Shown here piece by piece: positions 1 to 6,997 of a DNA stretch of 8,267 nt (position 1 is its first letter; every line of letters starts with the position of its first letter). A program made the position numbers and the translations under genes. This stretch comes from an uncultured Zetaproteobacteria bacterium (GTDB taxonomy: Bacteria > Pseudomonadota > Zetaproteobacteria > Mariprofundales > Mariprofundaceae): contig CAJXNE010000090.1 in NCBI GenBank assembly GCA_913056285.1, forward strand, positions 1 through 8,267. Direction: 5' to 3'. The notes under the pieces were generated by a model. The model saw only the letters and a list, made by a program, of their open reading frames with translations. It had not been told where the DNA came from and made no database searches.

Positions 1-701
1 TTAAGCGATGCCATGGCATGATCACATTGATCGATGTGATGAGCTTCGGTAAAAATACGCAATGTCACCTCACGCCCGGACATGGTGGTGAAATGATCTT
101 CCACACAGCAGAGGTCACCGGCCACCAGCGCAAACAGATAACAGGGTTTGGCAAACGGATCCTCCCATTCGGCCCAGTGCCGACCATCTGCCAGATCACC
201 TTGACCAACCTGATTGCCGTTTGACAGCAAGACAGGGTTCGTCTGTTTATCGGCCACGATTCGCACCGCAAACGGCGCCATCACATCGGGCCGATCCTGA
301 TAATAGGTGATACGGCGAAAACCCTGCGCTTCACACTGAGTGCAATAGTTGCCACCGGAACGGTATAGCCCCTCCAAAGCTTTATTGGCTTCGGGATTGA
401 TGCGCGTGGTGATCTCCAGTTCAAAGGCATCGGGCGCATCAGCGATACATAACCCCCTGTCATGCAATTGGTAATGAGTTGCATCGAGTACTGCCCCATC
501 GAGCCGGACAGACAGTAGTTCCATATCATGGCCATCCAGCGCCAGCGGCGCATCGGCATCAGCCTGCGGATTGCGCCGATAACATACCGTAGATATAACC
601 TCCGTGGCGGTCGGGTGCAGCGTAAATGTCAGCGCCGTCTGCTCAACCAGAAAAGCCGGCGGCTGATAATCTTTCAGATAAATAGTATGAGACTGTCGCA
701 T
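1..701 (-). CDS. pepN: Aminopeptidase N (M1 family), N-terminal 233 residues, partial
   Basis: Aminopeptidase N is a cytoplasmic zinc metallopeptidase that removes N-terminal residues from peptides late in protein turnover. The minus strand reads M-R-Q-S-H-T-I-Y-L-K-D-Y-Q-P-P, then a beta-rich domain I in clear register with E. coli PepN. It includes LEGLYRSGGNYCTQCEAQGF, ITYYQDRPDVMAPF, LLSNGNQVGQGDL and the DPFAKPCYLFALVAGD stretch. Gln122 and Glu124 of the TQCEA motif match E. coli Gln119 and Glu121, which line the substrate amino-terminus pocket. The frame is still open at position 3, so the GAMEN and HExxH catalytic motifs lie outside the window. I chose ATG 701 because AGGA (711-708) sits 6 bases upstream. 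An in-frame ATG at 707 directly abuts that AGGA and is less likely. The start lies 23 bases after the mgtE stop, so the two genes are probably co-transcribed. The family call is firm; only the exact start is open. Confidence 0.95.
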   Translation of the reverse strand, partial: MRQSHTIYLKDYQPPAFLVEQTALTFTLHPTATEVISTVCYRRNPQADADAPLALDGHDMELLSVRLDGAVLDATHYQLHDRGLCIADAPDAFELEITTRINPEANKALEGLYRSGGNYCTQCEAQGFRRITYYQDRPDVMAPFAVRIVADKQTNPVLLSNGNQVGQGDLADGRHWAEWEDPFAKPCYLFALVAGDLCCVEDHFTTMSGREVTLRIFTEAHHIDQCDHAMASL

Positions 702-724
702 GGGCATTCCTGTCGAGTTGTATG

Positions 725-2086
725 TCAGATAAGAAAAATGGTGGCCAAACCGAGAAACGAGAAAAAGCCGACCACATCGGTGACCGTGGTCAGAATGGTG
801 CCGGAGGCCAGAGCCGGATCGATTTTCAGGCGTTGCAAGGTTAACGGAATCATGGCGCCAGCCAGACCGGCGATAAACAGATTAAACATCATCGCCGCCG
901 CGATAATCAGGCCAAGCCTCATACCCAGATCGGGGAACCAGAATGATGCGATCACACCCATGGTAATGGCGAAAATCACGCCCGAAACCATGCCGACCGA
1001 AACTTCTTTCACCAGCGCACGGCGGGCATTGGAGAATGTTACACGGCCCAGCGCAATACTGCGCACAATCACCGTCAGCGTCTGGGTTCCGGCAATGCCG
1101 CCCATACTGGCCACAATCGGCATCAGCACAGCCAGCGCCACGATTTGTGCAATAGTTGCTTCGAATTGGGAAATCACAAACGAGGCGGCAATCGCCGTGA
1201 CCAGATTCACTGCCAGCCAGATACCGCGCCGGCGGGCCGTTTTTGCCACAGGTTCGGCCAGATCATCCTGATCGGAGAGGGCGGCCAGACGATACATATC
1301 TTCCGTCGCCTCTTCCTGAATCACGTCAATGACATCATCCGCCGTAATCCGACCAATGAGCACTCCGGCATCATTGACCACCGGCAGCGCCAGCATATCA
1401 TATTTATCGAAAACACGGGCTACTTCTTCCTGATCCTGACCGGCATGCACGCGGGGGAAGTCGGCATTGGCTACCTCGGCCACAATGGTATCGGCTTCTG
1501 CAAACAGCAGCGCATGCAGAGCTAATACGCCGACCAGCACATCATCATCATCCACCACATACACATAGTGCAGGTTTTCAATTTCCCGACCGAATCGACG
1601 CAATACCCGGATCACCTTATCCACCGACCAGTCATGGCGCACCTTAAATAGCTCAGACTGCATCAGGCCGCCGGCCGATTCCTCATCATGGGCCAGCAGT
1701 GATGCCACCTCACGCCGCTCATCCGGCTCCAGCCGCCCTATGACTTCATCGGCCACATGTTTTTCGACGGCTTGCAGAATATCGGTGGCATCATCGGAAT
1801 CGAGATGTTCTACCACATCCTCAATTTCATCGGCGTTAAGAACAGCAAGCAGCTTTTCCTGCATGCCTTCGGGCAGTTCGAGCAGCGCATCGCCGAGCAT
1901 TTCATCGGGGATATGCGGAATAATGGCCAGGCGGTCGTCATCGTTGCGACACGAGATCAACAATTCCGCCAATTCGGCATCATGCATGCCGCTCAGCAAT
2001 TCATCGAGACGCGCGGCATCCCACTTGGCCAGATGGAGGGCTTCCGTGCTGTCAGGCAGTACCGAGCGATGATCGTTGTTTGCCAA
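725..2086 (-). CDS. mgtE: Magnesium transporter MgtE
   Basis: MgtE is an inner-membrane Mg2+ channel gated by cytoplasmic Mg2+. Taking the TTG start gives 453 residues, the usual family length. Approximate order: acidic helical MgtE_N domain (28-130), two CBS domains (about 137-200 and 205-260), then about five membrane segments from residue 288 to the end. The C-terminus carries the pore signature TTVTDVVGFFSFLGLA; Asp437 corresponds to the Mg2+-selecting Asp432 of Thermus MgtE. The segment MPIVASMGGIAGTQ (residues 322-335) is the proteobacterial version of the GGNAG motif. The frame stays open upstream to a GTG at 2104, but the perfect AGGAGG ribosome site at 2098-2093 lies inside that extension and is spaced 6 bases from TTG 2086, so TTG is the better start. 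The gene is divergent from the receiver-domain gene and lies directly upstream of pepN. Function is firm from sequence; whether this copy is the main Mg2+ importer cannot be told. Confidence 0.95.
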   Translation of the reverse strand: MANNDHRSVLPDSTEALHLAKWDAARLDELLSGMHDAELAELLISCRNDDDRLAIIPHIPDEMLGDALLELPEGMQEKLLAVLNADEIEDVVEHLDSDDATDILQAVEKHVADEVIGRLEPDERREVASLLAHDEESAGGLMQSELFKVRHDWSVDKVIRVLRRFGREIENLHYVYVVDDDDVLVGVLALHALLFAEADTIVAEVANADFPRVHAGQDQEEVARVFDKYDMLALPVVNDAGVLIGRITADDVIDVIQEEATEDMYRLAALSDQDDLAEPVAKTARRRGIWLAVNLVTAIAASFVISQFEATIAQIVALAVLMPIVASMGGIAGTQTLTVIVRSIALGRVTFSNARRALVKEVSVGMVSGVIFAITMGVIASFWFPDLGMRLGLIIAAAMMFNLFIAGLAGAMIPLTLQRLKIDPALASGTILTTVTDVVGFFSFLGLATIFLI

Positions 2087-2092
2087 GGCGTT

Positions 2093-2098
2093 CCTCCT
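2093..2098 (-). promoter_or_regulatory. Ribosome binding site of mgtE, fixes a TTG start
   Basis: The minus strand reads AGGAGG, then AACGCC, then TTG at 2086-2084. This perfect Shine-Dalgarno with 6-base spacing selects TTG and rules against GTG 2104, which would put the site inside the coding region. Confidence 0.8.
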
Positions 2099-2133
2099 GT
2101 TCACTTTTCTGACGGCGGCAGCCTACACCAGCG

Positions 2134-2162
2134 ACTATCGGCATGAAACAGACTCGTTACAA
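2134..2162 (-). promoter_or_regulatory. Candidate sigma70 promoter for mgtE-pepN
   Basis: On the minus strand TTGTAA (2162-2157) and GATAGT (2139-2134) are separated by exactly 17 bases, matching consensus at 4 of 6 positions each. It would give a leader of roughly 40 bases before the mgtE ribosome site and start. A second possible -10, TATAGT at 2195-2190, has only a poor -35 (TCGTAA, 18-base spacer). The short leader leaves no room for a Mg2+-sensing M-box riboswitch. By-eye prediction only. Confidence 0.35.
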
Positions 2163-2277
2163 CCCAAAAACCGCCAGCAATAACCTGATACTATACAAAA
2201 CCATGCCAGCTGCTTACGATTCTTTTTCGTAACTAATCTGAAAAATCTACGCGCGTCAGGCGATTGAGAGGCATTGA

Positions 2278-2886
2278 ATGATGACCGGGAAGCCAACCAT
2301 TCTTGTTGTCGATGATGAGGATATTATTCGTAATATTATGGCCAAACTGATTCATGCGCTGGGATATAGTGTATTGCAGGCCTCCAACAGCACCGAAGCA
2401 GTGAGTATGATGCGCCAGCACAAACCCGAAGTGGTTTTTCTGGATATTGTCATGCCGGGCGTGGATAGCATGGAAGTGCTAAACACGGTTCGTGACGATG
2501 ATGCCTTGAAATCCATCGCCATCATTCTGGTTTCCGGCATTGATTGCCTGGACACCATTGCACGCTATATCGAGGCCGGAGCCGATGATTTTCTGCCCAA
2601 ACCATTCAACAGCGCCCTGCTCAAGATGAAAATTCGCAATGCACTGGAACGCTCGCGCAGCCGGCAACAATCACCATCGTCTGATGAATCCTGTGAAGCA
2701 TTTTGCAGCCAACTGGCGCACGACCTGAACAATGGTCTGACCGGCATCATGATGAGCGCTGAATTACTGTTGATGGAACAGACTTCCGAGGCATCGAAGC
2801 ACCAACTGGAGGATATTATTTCATCCACTGAACAAATCAGCGCCCTGATCAAGCAACGTCGTAACAGCCTGAAAGAGGCTTCATAG
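2278..2886 (+). CDS. Response-regulator receiver protein with C-terminal histidine-box (DHp-like) hairpin
   Basis: This 202-residue cytoplasmic protein has two parts. Residues 6-125 are a complete CheY-like receiver domain: acidic pocket Asp12-Asp13, phosphoacceptor Asp56 in VVFLDIVMPG, the Thr/Ser-position Ser86, and Lys108 in LPKPF. After a Ser/Gln-rich linker (126-137), residues 138-200 look like two helices. The first contains LAHDLNNGLTGIMMSAELLL, which resembles the HisKA H-box (HD-L/F-NN) with His148 as the candidate phosphorylated residue. There is no following HATPase domain: the frame stops at TAG 2884 and mfd begins 33 bases later. GAGAGG (2266-2271) serves ATG 2278 at 6 bases or ATG 2281 at 9. 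No DNA-binding or enzymatic output domain is visible. It could be a phosphotransfer intermediate, or a stand-alone regulator whose hairpin dimerises or binds a kinase. The receiver call is firm; the hairpin role is inference. No gene symbol recognised. Confidence 0.88.
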   Translation: MMTGKPTILVVDDEDIIRNIMAKLIHALGYSVLQASNSTEAVSMMRQHKPEVVFLDIVMPGVDSMEVLNTVRDDDALKSIAIILVSGIDCLDTIARYIEAGADDFLPKPFNSALLKMKIRNALERSRSRQQSPSSDESCEAFCSQLAHDLNNGLTGIMMSAELLLMEQTSEASKHQLEDIISSTEQISALIKQRRNSLKEAS

Positions 2887-2919
2887 CGCCGCCACTCTCC
2901 GGCAGTATGCGCCGCCCCT

Positions 2920-5900
2920 ATGCAAGCAATCAAAAAAACCGATAACACCAGGCAGGTTTCCGCATTAAGCGGACTGGCCTGGCGACTGGCCGAATTGGCG
3001 CAACTGGACGGTCTGCATGTCTGGATTTGCCCGGATCTGCGCAGCTATCGACAACTGGCCGAAGAAGTAGCGTTTTTTCTTCAGGACAGCCCTGACAAAC
3101 TATGGCGCTTTCCGGCTTGGGAAGTCTTGCCTTACGATCGCGTTTCCCCGCATCACAGTATCGTTGGGGAGCGCTTCGCCACATTGGGGCGCTTGCTGGG
3201 CGCGCCCAAAGCATCCGGGCTACTGCTGACCGCCCTGCCGGCCTGGCTGCAACGCATCGCGCCGCCGGAATCAGTGGCAGCGCATGTCTGGCAACTGGAA
3301 ATCAATAAGCCGCTGGATATTGCCAGCCTCAAAACCCGCTTAACCGAAGCTGGCATGATACCTGCGGATCGCGTGCTGGCACCGGGCGAATTTGCTGCGC
3401 GCGGCGGCCTGTTCGATATCTGGCCAGCCACCGAAGATACACCACTGCGTATCGACCTGTTCGGTGACGATATTGAATCGATTCGCCGTTTCGATCCGGA
3501 AACACAGCGCTCTGGCGAGCATCTGGACAGCTTTATTTCAGTGCCTGTGCGCGAAGTGATTCTGGATAAACCCGGTTGCGATACCTTTATCGCTGCATTT
3601 CGCACCCGTTTTCCGCAATTGCGCACCCACCCGATGCTGGCCGCCGTGCAGGCCGGACGTCCACACCCCGGCATTGAAGCGCTACTGCCACTGGCTTACG
3701 CCTCCAACGCACGCCTGCTCGATTATCTACCGGATGCTTGCTATATTCTTGCTGATCCGGATATCGAAACGCGCCGCACCGCCTTTGCTGAACAGGTCAG
3801 AGCCCAGTTTGAAATGGTACGTGCCAGCAGCGAACCCAGTATCAGCCCGCAGGAGCTGTATGCGATTGATACGCGCATTGCTGCTAAGCGCTTACCCAAG
3901 GCGCGCCTTGAACCCGCCCCGTCCCTGAGCGATTTTAATGACCGCGCCAAACCGCTACAAGCCATGCGTACTGCCTTGAACAAAAAGCTGGCTGCCGGCT
4001 GGAAGCTCCGCATGGTAGCGCACGGACTGGGGCAACAGGAGCGCATGCTTGAAGCCTGCGCTGAAATCGGCGGGGCAATAAACTGCCAGAGCTTGTCTGA
4101 ATGCGGGAATCTTCCCTTGAGCGCCACCATCGGCTATCTCGATAGCGGTTTCGCCATCCCCTCGCAAAAAATATTATACCTGACTGGTCGTGAATTGCTC
4201 GGCCAACACCTGCCACGCAGGCGCAACCGCAGCACCACCGTACTTCATGCCGATATTTTCACGTCGCTGGCGGAACTGAATCCGGGCGATCCGGTGGTAC
4301 ATGAAGATCATGGCGTCGGTCGTTATCAAGGGCTTGAGAGCATCGGCGAAGATGATGATATCGCTGATTTCATCAAAATTGAATATGCCGATAAAGCTCA
4401 TATATTCGTACCGGTCGAAGAACTGGCGCGGTTGCATCGCTATAGTGGCGATGACGCGCCGAAACTGAATAAACTGGGTTCGGAAAAATGGAAACGCACC
4501 CGTGAACGGGTCAAACGCGACCTGTTGGCTATGGCGCATGAGTTGATTGCCGTCGAGGCTGCGCGCACCGGCCAGAGCCGTCCGCCATATCCAATGCAGG
4601 GCGAAGTCATGCTCGCCTATGAAGAATTCGCAGCCCGCTTTCCGTTTGAAGAAACCGACGATCAGGCCGAAGCCATTGATGCAATCATGCGCGATCTCTC
4701 AGCCGATAAACCGATGGATCGGGTGATTTGTGGTGATGTCGGTTTCGGCAAAACCGAAGTGGCCATGCGAGCCGCGTTTATGGTCGCCGCATCGGGGCGG
4801 CAAGTCGCTATTCTGACGCCGACCACGGTACTGGCCAATCAGCATTATGCCAGTTTTTCCGAACGCTTTGGCGGCACCGACCTGAAAGTCGAATTGATTT
4901 CCCGTTTACAGGGCAAGAAAGATAGCGATCGCATTACCCGCGAACTGGCCAGCGGCGATACCCGCATTCTTGTCGGCACCCATCGCTTATTATCCGATCA
5001 ATTCGAATTCGCCGATCTGGGGCTGGTGATCGTTGATGAGGAGCAGCGCTTCGGCGTCAAACACAAACAGAAACTCAAAGCGCTGCATGCCAGTGTCGAT
5101 TTACTGACCCTGACCGCCACGCCGATTCCACGCACCCTGCATCAGACCTTATCGGGCCTGCGCACGGTATCGATTATCAGCACGCCGCCAGCAGAACGCG
5201 AAGTGATTCGCACCATGGTCTCAAGTTTCGATTCACATATCGCTGCCGAAGCCATCCGTCGAGAACTCTATCGCGGCGGCCAGGTTTATTATCTGCACAA
5301 CCATGTCAAAAGCATCGAGCGCATCGCGGCCAGATTGCGCCAGGATGTGCCGGAAGCGGAGATTGGTATTGCCCACGGCCAGATGAGTCCGGCGGAGCTG
5401 GATCGCCAGATGATGGCTTTTTATGAAGGGCGTTTGCATATTCTGGTCTGCACCACGATTGTTGAATCGGGGCTGGATGTGCCCAATGCCAACACGCTGA
5501 TTGTCGAGCGCGCCGATTTGCTGGGTTTGTCACAGCTGCATCAGATTCGTGGTCGGGTCGGCCGCAGTCATCGCCAGGCCTATGCCTATTTGTTCACGCC
5601 CGATGCACGCGCCATGACCCGCGATGCCCGCGAACGTTTGCAGGCCATTGCCGAACATACCGAACTCGGGGCCGGTTTTCTGCTGGCCAGGCAAGACATG
5701 GAAATTCGCGGCGCCGGCAACCTGCTCGGTGCGGAACAAAGTGGCCGGATCGAAGAAATCGGCTTGGATATGTATATGGATATGCTGTCCGCCGCCGTAG
5801 CCGAAGCGCGCGGCCAGCGTGTAAAACCTAAGCAGGCAGTCGAAATCATGCTCGGCATCAATGCCATTCTGCCACCGGATTATGTACCGCAGTCTGGTGA

Positions 5901-6273
5901 ACGACTGAATTTATACCGTCGCATTTCCCGCGCCGAAGGCGACGCGCAAATAACGCTGCTGTTTGAGGAGATGACCGACCGTTTTGGCCGCATGCCCGAT
6001 GAAGCAAAATTTTGTCTCGAACAGCAACGCATCCACTGGCGCGCCTCTGAACTCTGCCTGTCTGCAATCAAGAACTCGGGACAGGGCATGCGTCTGCATT
6101 TTACCGCCGAATCCCAAATTGATCCCGGCAACATGCTGATGCGCGTGCAAAGCGAACCCAACCGCTTTCGCCTCACTCCGGACGGCAATCTGACGCTGCT
6201 GCACAACTCCGAAAACAAACGCGAACAACTCAAAGGGTGTATCGCCTTCCTGGATGAACTAATCAAAACCTGA
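2920..6273 (+). CDS. mfd: Transcription-repair coupling factor Mfd
   Basis: Mfd is a cytoplasmic ATP-driven DNA translocase that removes RNA polymerase stalled at lesions and recruits UvrA for nucleotide excision repair. At 1117 residues it is slightly shorter than E. coli Mfd (1148). Approximate order: UvrB-like module without a Walker A (1-330, with PAWEVLPYDRVSPH and ARGGLFDIW), linker domain, CarD-like RNA polymerase interaction domain (449-545, DPVVHEDHGVGRYQG), RecG-like translocase (550-930), and C-terminal TRCF domain (970-1117, LPPDYVPQSGERLNLYRRI). Motor motifs are intact: Walker A GDVGFGKT at 605-612 with Lys611, DEEQ at 706-709, TATP at 732-735, and QIRGRVGR at 875-882. The in-frame TAG at 2884 and the lack of any start codon before 2920 make ATG 2920 the first possible start. 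I see no convincing Shine-Dalgarno, so translation may be coupled to the receiver gene. No transcription terminator is obvious after the stop. Confidence 0.98.
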   Translation: MQAIKKTDNTRQVSALSGLAWRLAELAQLDGLHVWICPDLRSYRQLAEEVAFFLQDSPDKLWRFPAWEVLPYDRVSPHHSIVGERFATLGRLLGAPKASGLLLTALPAWLQRIAPPESVAAHVWQLEINKPLDIASLKTRLTEAGMIPADRVLAPGEFAARGGLFDIWPATEDTPLRIDLFGDDIESIRRFDPETQRSGEHLDSFISVPVREVILDKPGCDTFIAAFRTRFPQLRTHPMLAAVQAGRPHPGIEALLPLAYASNARLLDYLPDACYILADPDIETRRTAFAEQVRAQFEMVRASSEPSISPQELYAIDTRIAAKRLPKARLEPAPSLSDFNDRAKPLQAMRTALNKKLAAGWKLRMVAHGLGQQERMLEACAEIGGAINCQSLSECGNLPLSATIGYLDSGFAIPSQKILYLTGRELLGQHLPRRRNRSTTVLHADIFTSLAELNPGDPVVHEDHGVGRYQGLESIGEDDDIADFIKIEYADKAHIFVPVEELARLHRYSGDDAPKLNKLGSEKWKRTRERVKRDLLAMAHELIAVEAARTGQSRPPYPMQGEVMLAYEEFAARFPFEETDDQAEAIDAIMRDLSADKPMDRVICGDVGFGKTEVAMRAAFMVAASGRQVAILTPTTVLANQHYASFSERFGGTDLKVELISRLQGKKDSDRITRELASGDTRILVGTHRLLSDQFEFADLGLVIVDEEQRFGVKHKQKLKALHASVDLLTLTATPIPRTLHQTLSGLRTVSIISTPPAEREVIRTMVSSFDSHIAAEAIRRELYRGGQVYYLHNHVKSIERIAARLRQDVPEAEIGIAHGQMSPAELDRQMMAFYEGRLHILVCTTIVESGLDVPNANTLIVERADLLGLSQLHQIRGRVGRSHRQAYAYLFTPDARAMTRDARERLQAIAEHTELGAGFLLARQDMEIRGAGNLLGAEQSGRIEEIGLDMYMDMLSAAVAEARGQRVKPKQAVEIMLGINAILPPDYVPQSGERLNLYRRISRAEGDAQITLLFEEMTDRFGRMPDEAKFCLEQQRIHWRASELCLSAIKNSGQGMRLHFTAESQIDPGNMLMRVQSEPNRFRLTPDGNLTLLHNSENKREQLKGCIAFLDELIKT

Positions 6274-6316
6274 GTTTGCACCGCAATCATGTTGAACCAA
6301 TCTCTATACTGAGACT

Positions 6317-6328
6317 GGTGTATACACC
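6317..6328. repeat. 12-base perfect palindrome between mfd and ccdB
   Basis: GGTGTATACACC is a perfect 12-base palindrome in the 104-base gap between the convergent mfd and ccdB stops. As RNA it would form only a 4-base stem with a TATA loop and no T-tract follows, so it is a poor terminator. It could be a protein-binding site or chance. Confidence 0.4.
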
Positions 6329-6377
6329 TCGCTGACAAGCTGCGCCTTGCTTATGTTGCTTTCACGAACATCCGCTA

Positions 6378-6692
6378 TCAAACACCAGTGATGAGAAAAT
6401 CTATTGCTCCGATAATTTCATCCCGAAAACCTTCCAGCGAATGAATTGGCGAAGTCAGAATAGAAGCCGGGACACTGGTCATTTGATGCGTCAGTAAAAC
6501 AAAAGCCCCTTCATCAATATGAAGGATCGGGCATAAATGCTTTGGCGCTTTGTTTTTAATTCTGTCGGCCATGGTGAGCGGGATGACAAGTCTGCTGTTG
6601 AGCGAATCCAGCAGTTCATTTTGAACATCAACAAAAAAAGGATATGTCTCACGGCTATCGTTATGATTTTGATACAGTGAAAATTGCGCCAT
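6378..6692 (-). CDS. ccdB: CcdB-family toxin (DNA gyrase poison)
   Basis: CcdB toxins bind the GyrA subunit of DNA gyrase and trap its cleaved complex unless neutralised by CcdA. The 104-residue product matches the family along its length: MAQFSLYQN start, TYPFFVDVQNELLDSLNSRLVIPL, CPILHIDEGAFVLLTHQMTSVP, and the C-terminal AIDFLITGV. Length is near F-plasmid CcdB (101). The C-terminus, where F CcdB has Trp99-Gly100-Ile101, is Thr102-Gly103-Val104. As I recall, the chromosomal Vibrio fischeri type also ends in a FLITG form, so this looks like that branch rather than a dead toxin. The start is ATG 6692, which shares its A with the ccdA TGA stop (TGATG), a translational-coupling arrangement; a TTG at 6695 is also in frame but less likely. 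The gene is complete with no frameshift. The toxin family is secure; activity is not shown. Confidence 0.93.
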   Translation of the reverse strand: MAQFSLYQNHNDSRETYPFFVDVQNELLDSLNSRLVIPLTMADRIKNKAPKHLCPILHIDEGAFVLLTHQMTSVPASILTSPIHSLEGFRDEIIGAIDFLITGV

Positions 6693-6937
6693 CAAAATGT
6701 TCTATACGCATCTGAAAACATGCCATTTGTTTCAACCAGATCGTTGCATGACTCGATTGCCAGCTTGTTGTCTTCCAGCCACTGCTTCCTTTTGCGTTGG
6801 CGAACCTCTTTGCTGAGGGCTTCTTCCAACGTGGCGGAAAGATTAATATGCAAATGTTTGGCTTCGGCAAGCAGATTGCTGTTCAAGCTGAGATTGGCGG
6901 ATTTCTTTTTGGCATTTGTATCGAATACCTGACGCAT
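6692..6937 (-). CDS. ccdA: CcdA-family antitoxin
   Basis: CcdA is a small dimer: an N-terminal ribbon-helix-helix DNA-binding part represses the operon, and a disordered C-terminal tail wraps and inactivates CcdB. The 81-residue product has KKKSANLSLNSNLLAEAKHL near the start (RHH-like strand and helix, residues about 10-45), a basic stretch EVRQRKRKQWLEDNK, and a tail ending ETNGMFSDAYRTF that parallels the F CcdA ending EMNGSFADENRDW. I chose ATG 6937 because AGGGAG sits 6 bases upstream on the minus strand. A longer open frame back to 7045 runs through the promoter and operator and should be ignored. The gene overlaps ccdB by one base (TGATG). Base composition is AT-richer than in mfd or serB, consistent with acquisition as an accessory module. 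Confidence 0.92.
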   Translation of the reverse strand: MRQVFDTNAKKKSANLSLNSNLLAEAKHLHINLSATLEEALSKEVRQRKRKQWLEDNKLAIESCNDLVETNGMFSDAYRTF

Positions 6938-6943
6938 ATCTAT

Positions 6944-6949
6944 CTCCCT
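6944..6949 (-). promoter_or_regulatory. Ribosome binding site of ccdA
   Basis: The minus strand reads AGGGAG, then ATAGAT, then ATG at 6937. The 6-base spacing fixes the antitoxin start and rejects the upstream extension of the frame. Confidence 0.7.
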
Positions 6950-6958
6950 GTCATCTAT

Positions 6959-6983
6959 TAATGCGCATAATATATGCGCATTA
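6959..6983. promoter_or_regulatory. Probable CcdA/CcdAB operator: perfect 11-base inverted repeat
   Basis: TAATGCGCATA at 6959-6969 is exactly mirrored by TATGCGCATTA at 6973-6983 across a 3-base centre. Each arm contains the self-complementary octamer ATGCGCAT (6961-6968 and 6974-6981, 13 bases apart). The repeat covers the ccdAB -10 and lies just upstream of the ccdA ribosome site, as expected for autorepression by an RHH antitoxin. A degenerate third element, TATGCGT at 6988-6994, overlaps the -35. The repeat is directly visible; CcdA binding is inferred. Confidence 0.75.
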
Positions 6984-6997
6984 TCCATATGCGTCAA
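6969..6997 (-). promoter_or_regulatory. Sigma70 promoter of ccdAB
   Basis: On the minus strand TTGACG (6997-6992, 5 of 6) and TATATT (6974-6969, 5 of 6) are separated by exactly 17 bases. The predicted transcript would start around 6962, leaving a leader of about 25 bases before the ccdA ATG. The -10 falls inside the palindromic operator, so repressor binding would block polymerase directly. Confidence 0.7.

Noticed and set aside
1089..1108. GGIAG instead of GGNAG in the MgtE membrane domain
   Set aside because: I recall this variant as common in proteobacterial MgtE proteins, so it is not a sign of a defective transporter.
528..1271. Plus-strand open frame of 247 codons opposite pepN and mgtE
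   Set aside because: It lies across two well-supported minus-strand genes, has a low-complexity Arg/Ile/Ala-rich translation and resembles no family; it is a shadow frame.
2105..2277. Mg2+-sensing M-box riboswitch upstream of mgtE
   Set aside because: The likely leader is about 40 to 100 bases and shows no terminator hairpin or extended paired structure; it is too short for an M-box.
2884..2920. In-frame TAG separating the receiver gene and mfd, suggesting readthrough to a fusion
   Set aside because: The 11 intervening codons contain no recoding signal, and mfd has its own ATG with a normal N-terminus. Shared phase has a one in three chance.
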